This document shows positions 23,368-31,588 of a DNA stretch of 64,000 nucleotides, one piece after another; the stretch's first letter is position 1; each line of letters opens with the position of its first letter. The DNA is taken from contig NZ_KB891816.1 in assembly GCF_000373565.1 (NCBI RefSeq), positions 1 through 64,000 of the forward strand, in the 5' to 3' direction. A program made the position numbers and the translations under genes. This DNA is from Streptomyces sp. HmicA12. GTDB taxonomy: Bacteria; Actinomycetota; Actinomycetes; Streptomycetales; Streptomycetaceae. The notes beneath the pieces were generated by a model. That model was not told where the DNA came from. It worked only from the letters and a program-made list of their open reading frames with translations, and did not search any database.

Positions 23368-24405
23368 GTGGAATTCACTGCTGGCGGACGGCTCGAAGTC
23401 CGCATCTCGGGCGATGACGTGGGAAAACGCGTGTCTGTACGACGGGTGAGCGAGGAGGGCTCCGCGGGTCGGAAGTTCACCGACACCGTCGGTGTTCTCA
23501 CATCGTGGAACGACGGTGTGTTGCTCATCACGCGGCGGACTGGGGAGCGGGTCGCCGTCGAGGAGTCCGCACTGGTCGCCGGGAAGGTCGTGCCCGCGGA
23601 GCCGGCGCGGCGCCGCGGCCCGTCCGCGACCTTCGCCGAGCTCGCGCACGTCTCCGCCCGCGCCTGGCAGCCGCTGGAGTGCGAGCTGCTGGGCGAGTGG
23701 CGGCTGCGGGCCGCCGACGGTTACACCAAGCGGGCCAATTCCGTGCTGCCCGTGGGCGACCCGGGCATGCCCGTCGCCGACGCGCTGGACCACGTACGGC
23801 GTTGGTACGCGGCTCGTGGGCTGCCCGTCTACGCGCAGGCCTCGACCGGCGCCGAGGGGACGCAGGAGCTGCTCTGCGCCGAACTGGCGGCCCGCGGCTG
23901 GACGGACGAGACGCCGACCGAGGTGCGGATCGCGGCGCTCGCCCCCGTCGGGGACCAGCCCGATCCCGGCGCCGAGGTCGTGCTCGCGCGGCAGCCGTCG
24001 GCGGAATGGCTCGCGCGCTACCAGCGCAAAGGGGCGAGCGAGGTCGCGCAGAAGGTGCTGTGCGCCGGTCCCTCGGTGTGGTTCGCGAGCGTGCCGGGCG
24101 AGGGTGGCGTGCCCGCCGCCATCGGGAGGTGCGTGGTCGACGGACGGTGGGCCGGGTTCGGTGCCGTGGAGGTCGACCCCGCACAGCGGCGCCGCGGGCT
24201 CGCGACGAAGATCATGACGGCGCTCGCGCGGCAGGCCCTGGACGAGGGGGCGTCGGCGGCCTGGCTCCAGGTGGAGGCGGACAACGAGGGGGCGCGCGCC
24301 CTGTACGACCGCATGGGTTTCGCCACGCATCACACCTACCACTACTACCGTGCACCGGAGCACCAGGACGGCATCGGCGGTTCTGTCCACCGCCGGGCCC
24401 GCTAA
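23368..24405 (+). CDS. GNAT-family N-acetyltransferase
   Basis: 345 residues. GTG 23368 is preferred because AGGAGGGG lies about 11 bases upstream; ATG 23338 would add ten residues. The first about 75 residues form a small beta domain (VRISGDDVGKRVSVRRV, VGVLTSWNDGVLLITRR). The catalytic GNAT fold is at about 210-330, with acetyl-CoA loop VDPAQRRRGLATKIMTAL and the usual LQVEADNEGARALYDRMGF. The middle part resembles a degenerate second GNAT-like unit (EWRLRAADGYTKRANSVLP). The substrate is unknown. A -10-like TAGTAT lies at 23318-23323. Confidence 0.85.
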   Translation: MEFTAGGRLEVRISGDDVGKRVSVRRVSEEGSAGRKFTDTVGVLTSWNDGVLLITRRTGERVAVEESALVAGKVVPAEPARRRGPSATFAELAHVSARAWQPLECELLGEWRLRAADGYTKRANSVLPVGDPGMPVADALDHVRRWYAARGLPVYAQASTGAEGTQELLCAELAARGWTDETPTEVRIAALAPVGDQPDPGAEVVLARQPSAEWLARYQRKGASEVAQKVLCAGPSVWFASVPGEGGVPAAIGRCVVDGRWAGFGAVEVDPAQRRRGLATKIMTALARQALDEGASAAWLQVEADNEGARALYDRMGFATHHTYHYYRAPEHQDGIGGSVHRRAR

Positions 24406-24435
24406 TCGATCGGCCTGAGAGGGCACGAGGCACGT

Positions 24436-25278
24436 ATGTCCCCCCACTTGTCACCCCGTTCCACCGAACTCCGGCGCCGGTTCGCCGAGCAGGCCCGGGC
24501 CGAGCGGCCCGATCTGGCGCAGCTGTGTCTGCTGCTCGCCGCGGAGGCGGACCGTGCGCTCGACGAGGCCGGCATGGACGCCGTGCAGATCGAACTGGAC
24601 GAGCTGGCCGGGCGGTTGCCGTTCCGGCCGGGCGGGCCGCGGGCCTGGGCGACGGCGCTCGCCGAACTGCTCGGGGCGCGGCTCGGCTTCCACGGGGTGC
24701 CGGGCGACTACCAGCGCCTGGAGTCGTCGCTGCTGCACGAGGTCGTGCGGCGACGGCGCGGGCTGCCGATCCTGCTGTCCGTGGTGTGGATGGAGGTGGC
24801 CAGGCGGGCCGGCGCTCCCGTGTACGGGGTGGCGCTGCCGGGGCACTTCGTCGTCGGGTTCGGTCCCCCGGAGGATCAGGTGCTGGCCGATCCGTTCGAC
24901 GGCGGGCGGGTGCTGTCGGGGCCGGACACGGAGCTGCTGGTGGCCGGGGCGACGGGGGCGCCGCTGGATCCCTCGATGCTGCGGCCCGCCGATCCGCTGG
25001 AGGTCGTGCTGCGGATCCTCAACAACGTGCGGGCGTGGGCCGCGACGCGGCCGGAGCGGTCGGACGTGTCGCTCTGGGCCGTGGAGCTGTCGTTGCTGCT
25101 GCCCTCCCATCCGGCCCGGCTGCGGTACGAGCGGGCTCAGTTGCTGGTGCGGCGGGGGGATTTCGTGATGGGGGCCGTGGAGTTGGAGGCGTACGCGGAG
25201 GTGGTCGGCGCGGTGGACGCCGCCGCTGGGGAGCGGGTGTTGGGGCAGGCCCGGGCTGCTCGGGCCATGTTGAACTGA
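24436..25278 (+). CDS. SirB1-family transglutaminase-like protein
   Basis: 280 residues. A helical N-terminus leads into the SirB1/transglutaminase-like core: LESSLLHEVVRRRRGLPILLSVVWMEVARRAG as separate short blocks, then GVALPGHFVVGF and LADPFDGGRVLS. The catalytic Cys of true transglutaminases is replaced by Ser or small residues (ILLSVVW), as in much of this family, so enzymatic activity is doubtful. The C-terminal third has tetratricopeptide-like helices (HPARLRYERAQLLVRRGDF). It lies 30 bases after the GNAT gene and is probably co-transcribed with it. Confidence 0.8.
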   Translation: MSPHLSPRSTELRRRFAEQARAERPDLAQLCLLLAAEADRALDEAGMDAVQIELDELAGRLPFRPGGPRAWATALAELLGARLGFHGVPGDYQRLESSLLHEVVRRRRGLPILLSVVWMEVARRAGAPVYGVALPGHFVVGFGPPEDQVLADPFDGGRVLSGPDTELLVAGATGAPLDPSMLRPADPLEVVLRILNNVRAWAATRPERSDVSLWAVELSLLLPSHPARLRYERAQLLVRRGDFVMGAVELEAYAEVVGAVDAAAGERVLGQARAARAMLN

Positions 25279-25332
25279 GGTTCGGACTCTCGTCTGCCCA
25301 GGTCCGTTGGTTGCCGGGTGCGAGTTGTCGGT

Positions 25333-25369
25333 GGTTGCTCGCGCAGTTCCCCGCGCCCCTGACGGGGCT
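25333..25369 (-). repeat. Streptomyces 3'-end repeat element, copy 3
   Basis: Read on the - strand it starts directly after the TAG of the response-regulator gene: a small GCCCC/GGGGC stem, then GCGGGGAACTGCGCGAG. Orientation relative to the stop codon is the same as in copies 1 and 2. Confidence 0.7.
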
Positions 25370-25984
25370 CTACAGCCAGCCCTTCTCCTTCGCGACCCGT
25401 ACCGCCTCCGCCTTGTTGCGTACCGTCAGCTTCTGGATCGCCACCGACAGGTAGTTGCGGACCGTGCCCTGCGACAGGTTCAGGGCCGTGGCCAGTTCGG
25501 CGTTCGTGCGGCCGTCGGCCGCCGCGCGGAGCACCTCGCGTTCGCGGTCCGTCAGCGGGTTCGCGCCCTCGGCCAGGGCCGCCGCGGCGAGCGTGGGGTC
25601 GATGACGCGTTCACCGGCGAGGACCTTGCGGATCGCCGCGGCGAGCTGGGCCGCGGGGGCGTCCTTGACCAGGAACGCGTGCGCGCCCGCCTCCATGGCG
25701 CCGCGCAGATAGCCGGGGCGGCCGAAGGTCGTGAGGACGACCACCCTCACCTCCGGCTGCTCGGCGTGCAGTTGCGCGGCCGCCTCGATGCCCGTACAGC
25801 CCGGCATCTCGATGTCGAGGAGCGCCACGTCCACGTCGTGCGCGCGGGCCGCCGCGAGGACCTCGTCGCCGCGCGCCACCTGGGCGACGACGTCGATGTC
25901 CGGTTCCAGGCCGAGCAGTGCCGCGAGGGCCTCGCGCACCATCGACTGGTCCTCGGCGAGGAGAACCCTGATCTTCGTCGTCAT
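25370..25984 (-). CDS. NarL/LuxR-family response regulator
   Basis: 204 residues from ATG 25984. The receiver domain (1-120) has the acidic pair Glu11/Asp12, phospho-acceptor Asp57 (LLDIEMPG), a Thr switch (VVLTTFG) and Lys (LVKDAP). The C-terminal LuxR helix-turn-helix is LTDREREVLRAAADGRTNAELATALNLSQ followed by GTVRNYLS, shown here as two blocks. The start overlaps the kinase stop as ATGA. It is the regulator of the adjacent kinase and probably controls the ABC exporter operon, perhaps through the dyad at 28857-28886. Confidence 0.93.
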   Translation of the reverse strand: MTTKIRVLLAEDQSMVREALAALLGLEPDIDVVAQVARGDEVLAAARAHDVDVALLDIEMPGCTGIEAAAQLHAEQPEVRVVVLTTFGRPGYLRGAMEAGAHAFLVKDAPAAQLAAAIRKVLAGERVIDPTLAAAALAEGANPLTDREREVLRAAADGRTNAELATALNLSQGTVRNYLSVAIQKLTVRNKAEAVRVAKEKGWL

Positions 25985-27150
25985 GCGGCGGATCCTACGG
26001 AGACCGCCGGGACCCGGGCCACCAGGCGGAACCCGTGGCCGCCCGCCGTGCCGGTGTCCAGGGTGCCGCCGACCGCGGCGAGGCGTTCGGCGAGGCCGGT
26101 CAGGCCGTTGCCCGGCGACGCCCCCGAGGGCCCTGCGCCGTCGTCCTCGACCGTCAGCTCGACGACGGGTCCTTCCAGGGTCTCGCGGCGCGTGACGTCC
26201 ACGGAGCAGCGCCGGGCGCCGCTGTGCCGCACGACGTTGGTGACGGCCTCGCGCAGCGACCAGGCGAGGGCCGACTCCTGTGTCTCGGGCAGCTCCGGGA
26301 CCGCGGAGGGCATCGTCGCCTCGATACCGGCCGCCTTCAACGCGGCCTGGGCACCCGCGAGTTCGGCGGTCAGGCGGGGGCGCCGGTAGCCGGTGACCGC
26401 CTCCCGTACGTCGACCAGGGCCTGGCGGCTGACCTGCTCGATGTCGGCGACCTGGCCGGCCGCCTTCTCGGGATGGTCGGGGAGCATCCGGCCCGCCAGT
26501 TCGCTCTTCAGCGTGATCAGGGAGAGGGAGTGGCCGAGCAGGTCGTGCAGGTCCCGGGCGAGCCGCAACCGCTCCTCGTTCGCCGCCAGTTGGGCCACCT
26601 GCGCCCGTGCCTCGCGCAGTTCCCGCGTCGTGCGGACCAGTTCGCGTACGCCGATCATCGAGAAGCCGCCGAGCAGGGCCGGGACGATCAGCCAGTACTG
26701 CGGGTCGGTGTCGAGCAGGAGTCCCACGCCGACCATCACGGCCGTCGTGCCGACGATCGCGGGGCGGGACCGGTGCAGCGGGAGAACCGCGCCGAAGGCC
26801 ACCGAGACGTAGACGAACAGGACGAGCCACTCGGCCCCGAGCGTCAGGGAGAGGACGACGGCGAGGACCGGCAGCAGGCCCAGGCACACGGTGGCCCCGA
26901 GCCGGCCGAGCGGGCGGCCCGTCTGCCGCATCACCAGGCCCACGTACGCGCCCGCGAACACGGTCAGGCCGAGGCTCGCGAAGACCGTGCCGGGCACGCT
27001 GTGGTTCCCCTGCGCCAGGTCGGCGACCGGGCTGCCGAGGAAGGCCAGCCACATGGCGATCCACACGAGCTTCACGTAGACCTCGCGGCGGGTCTCCGGC
27101 GGCCGGGCGACGCCCGGGAGGCGGCCGGAGCCGCCCGTCTCGGTGCTCAC
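25981..27150 (-). CDS. Sensor histidine kinase (HisKA_3 family)
   Basis: 389 residues from a GTG overlapping the permease stop (GTGA). About six membrane helices occupy residues 30-165 with little extracytoplasmic sequence, an intramembrane-sensing layout. A short coiled coil (RELREARAQVAQLAANEERL) leads to the phospho-acceptor His202 (RDLHDLLGHSLS) and a C-terminal ATPase domain (LREAVTNVVRHSGA, VEDDGAGP, GNGLTGLAERLAAVGG). With an ABC exporter and a LuxR-type regulator it makes a BceRS/DesK-like detoxification or membrane-stress unit; the signal is unknown. Longer upstream reading of this frame is a shadow of the permease gene. Confidence 0.92.
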   Translation of the reverse strand: MSTETGGSGRLPGVARPPETRREVYVKLVWIAMWLAFLGSPVADLAQGNHSVPGTVFASLGLTVFAGAYVGLVMRQTGRPLGRLGATVCLGLLPVLAVVLSLTLGAEWLVLFVYVSVAFGAVLPLHRSRPAIVGTTAVMVGVGLLLDTDPQYWLIVPALLGGFSMIGVRELVRTTRELREARAQVAQLAANEERLRLARDLHDLLGHSLSLITLKSELAGRMLPDHPEKAAGQVADIEQVSRQALVDVREAVTGYRRPRLTAELAGAQAALKAAGIEATMPSAVPELPETQESALAWSLREAVTNVVRHSGARRCSVDVTRRETLEGPVVELTVEDDGAGPSGASPGNGLTGLAERLAAVGGTLDTGTAGGHGFRLVARVPAVSVGSAA

Positions 27151-27887
27151 GCCTTCAACGTGTCCTTCCGGTACAGGTATGCCGCGCCGCCCGCGAAGAG
27201 CAGGAAGTAGACGACGATCAGCGCGACGTCCTTGGCGTGCGGGGCGCCCCCCAGCTCGATGGCCTGGCCGAGGGCGGCGTAGGCGTGCGTGGGCAGCCAC
27301 TTGGCGATGTCCTGGAGCCATTGCGGGAAGGTCGTGGTGGGCATCCACAGGCCGCCCAGGATGGACAGGCCGAAGTAGACGATCATCGTGATCGGGCGGA
27401 CGGCGTCCCCGGACGCGAGGTAGCCGATGGCGACGCCGAGCGCGGCGAAGCAGAGGCTGCCCGCCCAGATCGCGCCGGTCAGCGCGAGCCATTGCCAGGC
27501 GTCGAACCGTACGTCCTTGAAGACCGCGGCCACGACGAAGACGACCACGATGGACGGGAGGGAGACCACCGCCGCGCTGGCCGTCTTGGCGAGGACGTAG
27601 CCGCGGCCGGGGAGGGTGGTGAGTCTCAACTGCCGTACCCAGCCGCTCTCCCGCTCCTTGGCGATGCGCTCGCTGTTGCCCATGAGGACCGCGGTGAGCG
27701 CGCCGAAGGAGGCCATGGAGACCATCATGAAGGCCGGCAGGTTCAGGCCGATGCCGTCGATGAGGTCGGCGGAGTCGGCGCTGCCCGCGATGAGCAGGAA
27801 GAGCACCGACGGGTAGATCACCGAGAAGAACAGGAACTTCTTGTTGCGCAGGGCGCGGGTGATCTCCAGCTTGATCAGGCTGTTCAT
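27147..27887 (-). CDS. ABC-2 type transporter permease
   Basis: 246 residues with six membrane helices and the ABC-2 pattern: an N-terminal amphipathic segment (LIKLEITRALRNKKFLFF), a cytoplasmic ERESGWVRQLRLTTLPG loop after the second helix, and the conserved YFGLSILGGLWMPTTTFPQWLQ cut as family block before the last helices. It pairs with the ATPase gene, which it overlaps by four bases. It probably exports a drug, peptide or lipid. Confidence 0.9.
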   Translation of the reverse strand: MNSLIKLEITRALRNKKFLFFSVIYPSVLFLLIAGSADSADLIDGIGLNLPAFMMVSMASFGALTAVLMGNSERIAKERESGWVRQLRLTTLPGRGYVLAKTASAAVVSLPSIVVVFVVAAVFKDVRFDAWQWLALTGAIWAGSLCFAALGVAIGYLASGDAVRPITMIVYFGLSILGGLWMPTTTFPQWLQDIAKWLPTHAYAALGQAIELGGAPHAKDVALIVVYFLLFAGGAAYLYRKDTLKA

Positions 27888-28813
27888 GACGCCTTCGCCT
27901 CCTGGGCGGCTTCTTCCGCGGTCGTGATGGCGACGAAGGCCTGCTCCAGGCCGAGCCCGGCGACTTCGAGGTTGCGGGGGTAGACGCCGAGCCCGTACAG
28001 GGCGTGCACGGTCGCGTCGGCGTCGGTGGACTGGATGCGGACCGTCTGGCCCGAGATGTCGACGCCGGTGAGGAACGGCAGCGCCTCGATGGCGGCCGTG
28101 TCGATCGGGCCCTCCAGGTCGAAGGAGACCTTCCGGGCGCCCGCCTTGGCCTTGATCTCGGCGGCGGTGCCGTCGGCGAGGATGCGGCCGCGGTGCAGGA
28201 CCAGGACGCGGTCGGCGATCGCGTCGGCCTCCTCCAGGTAGTGCGTGGCGAACAGGACGGTGCGGCCCTGGTCGGCCTGTTCGCGCATGGTGGCCCAGAA
28301 CGCCTGACGGGCCGTGACGTCCATGCCGGTCGTCGGTTCGTCGAGGACGATCAGGTCGCTGTCGCCGGCCGTGGCGAGGGCGAAGCGGACCCGCTGCTCC
28401 TGGCCGCCGGAGAGCTTGTTGACCTTGCGGTCGGCGATCTGGGTGATGCCGGCCCGGCTCAGGACGTCGTCGGTCCGGTACGGCTTCGGGTGCAGGGCCA
28501 CCGCGAGCTGGACGAGCTCACGCACGGTCACCTCGTCCATCAGGCCGCCGCTCTGCAGCATGGCGCCGACCCGGCCGCGCACGATCGCGTCGCGCGGGCT
28601 CAGGCCGAAGACCCGCACGTCGCCGGTGTCGGCGGGGCGCAGGCCGAGGAGGAGGTCGAGGGTGGTGGACTTGCCGGCGCCGTTGGGGCCGAGCAGGGCG
28701 ACGGTCTCGCCGGGGTGCAGGGCGAGACTGAGCCCGTCGACGGCCTTCACCGTGCCGTAGGTCTTCGTCACCCCGGTGAAGGTGACCGCTGCGTCTGAGT
28801 TCATACCGGACAT
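27884..28813 (-). CDS. ABC transporter ATP-binding protein (drug-export type)
   Basis: 309 residues; ATG 28804, three codons inside, is an alternative start. Walker A GPNGAGKST, Q-loop MLQSGGLMDE, signature LSGGQEQRVRFALA, Walker B DLIVLDEPTTGMD and the H-loop TH are all present. A C-terminal about 80-residue domain follows (KVSFDLEGPIDTAAIEALPF), as in DrrA/YxlF-type exporters. It is first gene of a four-gene operon (ATPase, permease, kinase, regulator), each joined to the next by a 4-bp overlap. Confidence 0.93.
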   Translation of the reverse strand: MSGMNSDAAVTFTGVTKTYGTVKAVDGLSLALHPGETVALLGPNGAGKSTTLDLLLGLRPADTGDVRVFGLSPRDAIVRGRVGAMLQSGGLMDEVTVRELVQLAVALHPKPYRTDDVLSRAGITQIADRKVNKLSGGQEQRVRFALATAGDSDLIVLDEPTTGMDVTARQAFWATMREQADQGRTVLFATHYLEEADAIADRVLVLHRGRILADGTAAEIKAKAGARKVSFDLEGPIDTAAIEALPFLTGVDISGQTVRIQSTDADATVHALYGLGVYPRNLEVAGLGLEQAFVAITTAEEAAQEAKAS

Positions 28814-28856
28814 CGTCGCCGGTCAGCGGTCGCGCGCGGCAGTGCCTCGTGTCGCG

Positions 28857-28886
28857 CGTCCCGCATGACATCTGTCATGCGGGACG
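28857..28886. promoter_or_regulatory. 30-bp perfect dyad upstream of the exporter/two-component operon
   Basis: CGTCCCGCATGACA and its exact complement are separated only by TC. The centre, about 60 bp before the ATPase start, is too tight for an ideal terminator loop and suits a dimeric DNA-binding protein such as the operon's own LuxR-type regulator. It also lies just beyond the stop of the VanW-like gene, so a termination role cannot be excluded. Confidence 0.6.
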
Positions 28887-28899
28887 GTTGACGGCCGGG

Positions 28900-31002
28900 T
28901 CAGCCCGCGTTCGTCGGGATGTCCACGGTGCGCTCGGCCTTGGTCTTGCCGAGCAGCGCCCGGCCCATCGCCTGGGCGACGTCGGTCGGCTGGACCGGGG
29001 TCTTCTTGCCGGTGCCGCGGGTGATCAGGACGCCGTCGAAGGTGTTCCCGTAGAGCTTCTTGAGCTCCGGGAGGTCGTACGTCTCGATGAGCTGGCCGTC
29101 GACCGCCTTCATGCCGAGCACCTTCGGCAGCGAGATGGCCGGGCCGAAGTCGATCTGCTTGCCGCCCGCCGTGATCGTGACGTTGGCGGACATCGCGGGC
29201 TCGGCGAACTGCTTCATCTTCCGGTCGACCTCCGCGTTCGAGATCGTCGGCTGACGCGTCGTCGTCGCCACCTGGACCGCGGCGTCCTTGCCCGTCTCGA
29301 CGTGCGCGCGGTACGCCTCGGCGACCGCGGACGCCGACTGGTCGACATCGATGCCCTTGCCGGACTTGCCGTAGACCGCGACGGCCTTGCCGGGGACGAA
29401 CTTGATCGTGCCGTCGCCGGAGGCGGCCGCGCCGCCCGCCGCGTTCTCCAGGGCCGCGTGCAGCTTCTCCTCGTCGACCGGCATGACCGGCTCGACGACC
29501 CGACCGTTGCCGAACAGCGAGCCGATCACGGAGACCGGGTTGTAGTCGCTGCCCGCGGCGGCGGAGACGGTGGCCGCGCTGTCCAGGGAGAGGCCCGACT
29601 GGTCCGGCTTCAGCGCGACCGTCTTGCCGTCGACCTGGAGCTTCAGGGCGTCGTCGGTGCGCTTGCCGAGGGTGTTCTCCAGCTTGGCGGCCGCCTCGTC
29701 GCGGGTGCCGCCGCCGATGTCGACGCCGAGGACGGTGGTGCCCTTGGGGACGTCGGAGTGGTTCATCAGCAGGCCCGCGCCGTACGCGACTCCGGCCACG
29801 CCGACGACGCCCGCGCCGAGCAGGACCAGCTTGTTGCGGCCCTTCTTCTTCTTTTTGGCGGGGGCGGCCGGGGTGCTCTGCACCGGGTCCGGCAGCTTCG
29901 GCGGGGTGTGCGGCGTCGGCGCCTGGCCCTGCGGAGCGAACGGCGAGCCGGGGCCCGCGCCCTGGCCGCCCTGCGGGACGACGGGGATGCCGCTGGTGAG
30001 GGTGTCGCCCGAGACGTTCCCGCCGCGCGGGGACGGTTCCGGGGCCGGCTTCTGCGGCGTGAGGATCGCGGTGTCGTCGCTCATCCGGGGCGGCGTCGGG
30101 GCACCGGCTCCGGGGACGGGCGGGTTGGGCGCGTTCGGCGTCACCATCGGGCCGTCGCCGCTCACCGGACCCGTGGTGGGCCCGACGGGACCCTTGGGGC
30201 CGTTGGGGCCGCCGGGGCCGGCCGGCCTGCCGGAGCCGTCGGGTCCGGCCGGTCCGCGGCGCGGGGCGCCGGGCTCCTGGCCGCCCTCGGGCGCACCGTC
30301 GGCGCTCCCGGAGAAGTACGGCAGGTCACCGCGGTCCTGCGCGGCGCGCGGGGCACCGCCGAGCGGTCCCGAGGCGAGCGCGCCGGACACGTCGAAGCCG
30401 CCGGACGAACCGCCCGCGGGCCCCGAGGGACCGGACGGCCCGCTCGGCGCACCCCCGGAGGGGATTCCGCCCGAAATGCCCGACGGGGCACCGCCGTTCG
30501 CGGGAGCCGGGGCGCCCGCGGCGCCGGGGCGCGGCGGAGCGGCGGCACCCTTGCGCGGGGCGAACCAGTCGCTGGTCTTCTCCTCGCGCTGGGCCTGGGG
30601 CTCGGCGGGCTCCGCCGGACGCGGGTGCCGGCCCGTCTGCGTCGGGTCGGACCCGACGCCGGAGGGCGCGGCGGGACGGCTCTCGGGGGCCGGTGCCGCG
30701 GCGGCCTGCGGAGCGGACTGCCCGGCGCCGTCGCCGGGACCGGCGTCGACGTCACTCATGGGCGTACGCATCACGACCGGCGGGATCGGCCGGGAGCCCG
30801 GAATGTTGATCCGGATCCGGGTGGTCAGCGTCGTCTCGGTCTTGGGGCCGTCCTGGTCGCCCGGGGGCACCTGCCCCATCGGATCGGCGTCGCCGGACGC
30901 CGCACCCTGCGCGGACGTTCCGTACGGAGGCGTCCCCGACGGGTAGGCGGCACCGCCGCGCCCCTGGGGTCCGGAGGACGAACTGTCAGTTTCACGACTC
31001 AA
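28900..31002 (-). CDS. VanW/YoaR-like membrane protein with long disordered N-terminus
   Basis: 700 residues from a TTG (GGGAG upstream); the frame has no better start. Residues about 1-385 are Pro/Gly/Ala-rich with collagen-like GPSGPSGP and GPNGPKGP steps and look disordered and cytoplasmic. A Lys cluster (KKKKKGRNK) and one membrane helix (LVLLGAGVVGVAGVAYGAGLL cut to its core, about 390-410) follow. The outer part has two YoaR-like putative peptidoglycan-binding domains (TTVLGVDIGGGTRDEAAAKL; KFVPGKAVAVYGKSGKGID). The VanW domain proper and an L,D-transpeptidase Cys are absent. A wall-anchoring role is inferred. Confidence 0.8.
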   Translation of the reverse strand: MSRETDSSSSGPQGRGGAAYPSGTPPYGTSAQGAASGDADPMGQVPPGDQDGPKTETTLTTRIRINIPGSRPIPPVVMRTPMSDVDAGPGDGAGQSAPQAAAAPAPESRPAAPSGVGSDPTQTGRHPRPAEPAEPQAQREEKTSDWFAPRKGAAAPPRPGAAGAPAPANGGAPSGISGGIPSGGAPSGPSGPSGPAGGSSGGFDVSGALASGPLGGAPRAAQDRGDLPYFSGSADGAPEGGQEPGAPRRGPAGPDGSGRPAGPGGPNGPKGPVGPTTGPVSGDGPMVTPNAPNPPVPGAGAPTPPRMSDDTAILTPQKPAPEPSPRGGNVSGDTLTSGIPVVPQGGQGAGPGSPFAPQGQAPTPHTPPKLPDPVQSTPAAPAKKKKKGRNKLVLLGAGVVGVAGVAYGAGLLMNHSDVPKGTTVLGVDIGGGTRDEAAAKLENTLGKRTDDALKLQVDGKTVALKPDQSGLSLDSAATVSAAAGSDYNPVSVIGSLFGNGRVVEPVMPVDEEKLHAALENAAGGAAASGDGTIKFVPGKAVAVYGKSGKGIDVDQSASAVAEAYRAHVETGKDAAVQVATTTRQPTISNAEVDRKMKQFAEPAMSANVTITAGGKQIDFGPAISLPKVLGMKAVDGQLIETYDLPELKKLYGNTFDGVLITRGTGKKTPVQPTDVAQAMGRALLGKTKAERTVDIPTNAG

Positions 31003-31165
31003 AGCAGGTTCTCCCGGTTGGCTCCGCCGCCCGTCTCGACCTCGCGCGGGCTGCTCGGCGGCGCGCACCACCATACTGGCCGCCGCGGGAACTCACCGTG
31101 TGACGGATGGTGAATCCCCTATGGCCACCGTGTCGGCGTCCGTGGAAGTCCGCCGAAGTGGTACG

Positions 31166-31588
31166 TCACTTCCCAAGTCGGGCGGCGGGCGCGGGTGGTT
31201 GCCGCGGCAGCCCGAGGGTGGCGCACATCACAGCGACGGCCATCCCTCCGAGGAGGAAGAGGTAGGAGCCGAGTCCCGCGCCGAACAGGAAGTCACCCTC
31301 GGGGCGGCTCGCGGTGAGCAGCATGACGGCGATGAGCCAGCCGCCCGCGGGCGCCACGGCTCCGGCTCTGCCGCCGGTGAGGCGCGCCCCGCCGTGGAAG
31401 ACCCCGGCCGCGCCGAGCAGCGCGAGCAGCAACCCGCCCGGGAACCAGCCGCCTTGGACCAGCGCGCCCGCGGCGCCGACGAGGGCGCCGAGCACGAACA
31501 GGACGACGAGGACGACGGTCCGGCCGAGGCTGAAACCGATCGGCTGCGCGAGGGCGCTGCCCTGGGCCTGCGTCTTGCCGTTACTCAT
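31166..31588 (-). CDS. DUF6113-type small integral membrane protein
   Basis: 140 residues with four predicted membrane helices (VVLVVLFVLGALVGAAGALV, GGLLLALLGAAGVFHG, AGGWLIAVMLLTA, YLFLLGGMAVAVMCATLG) and short polar ends. I recognise it as the actinobacterial family usually found right after mshB; no function is known. The start ATG overlaps the mshB stop (ATGA), so the two are translationally coupled. A role linked to mycothiol metabolism or transport is only a guess from that coupling. Confidence 0.75.
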   Translation of the reverse strand: MSNGKTQAQGSALAQPIGFSLGRTVVLVVLFVLGALVGAAGALVQGGWFPGGLLLALLGAAGVFHGGARLTGGRAGAVAPAGGWLIAVMLLTASRPEGDFLFGAGLGSYLFLLGGMAVAVMCATLGLPRQPPAPAARLGK

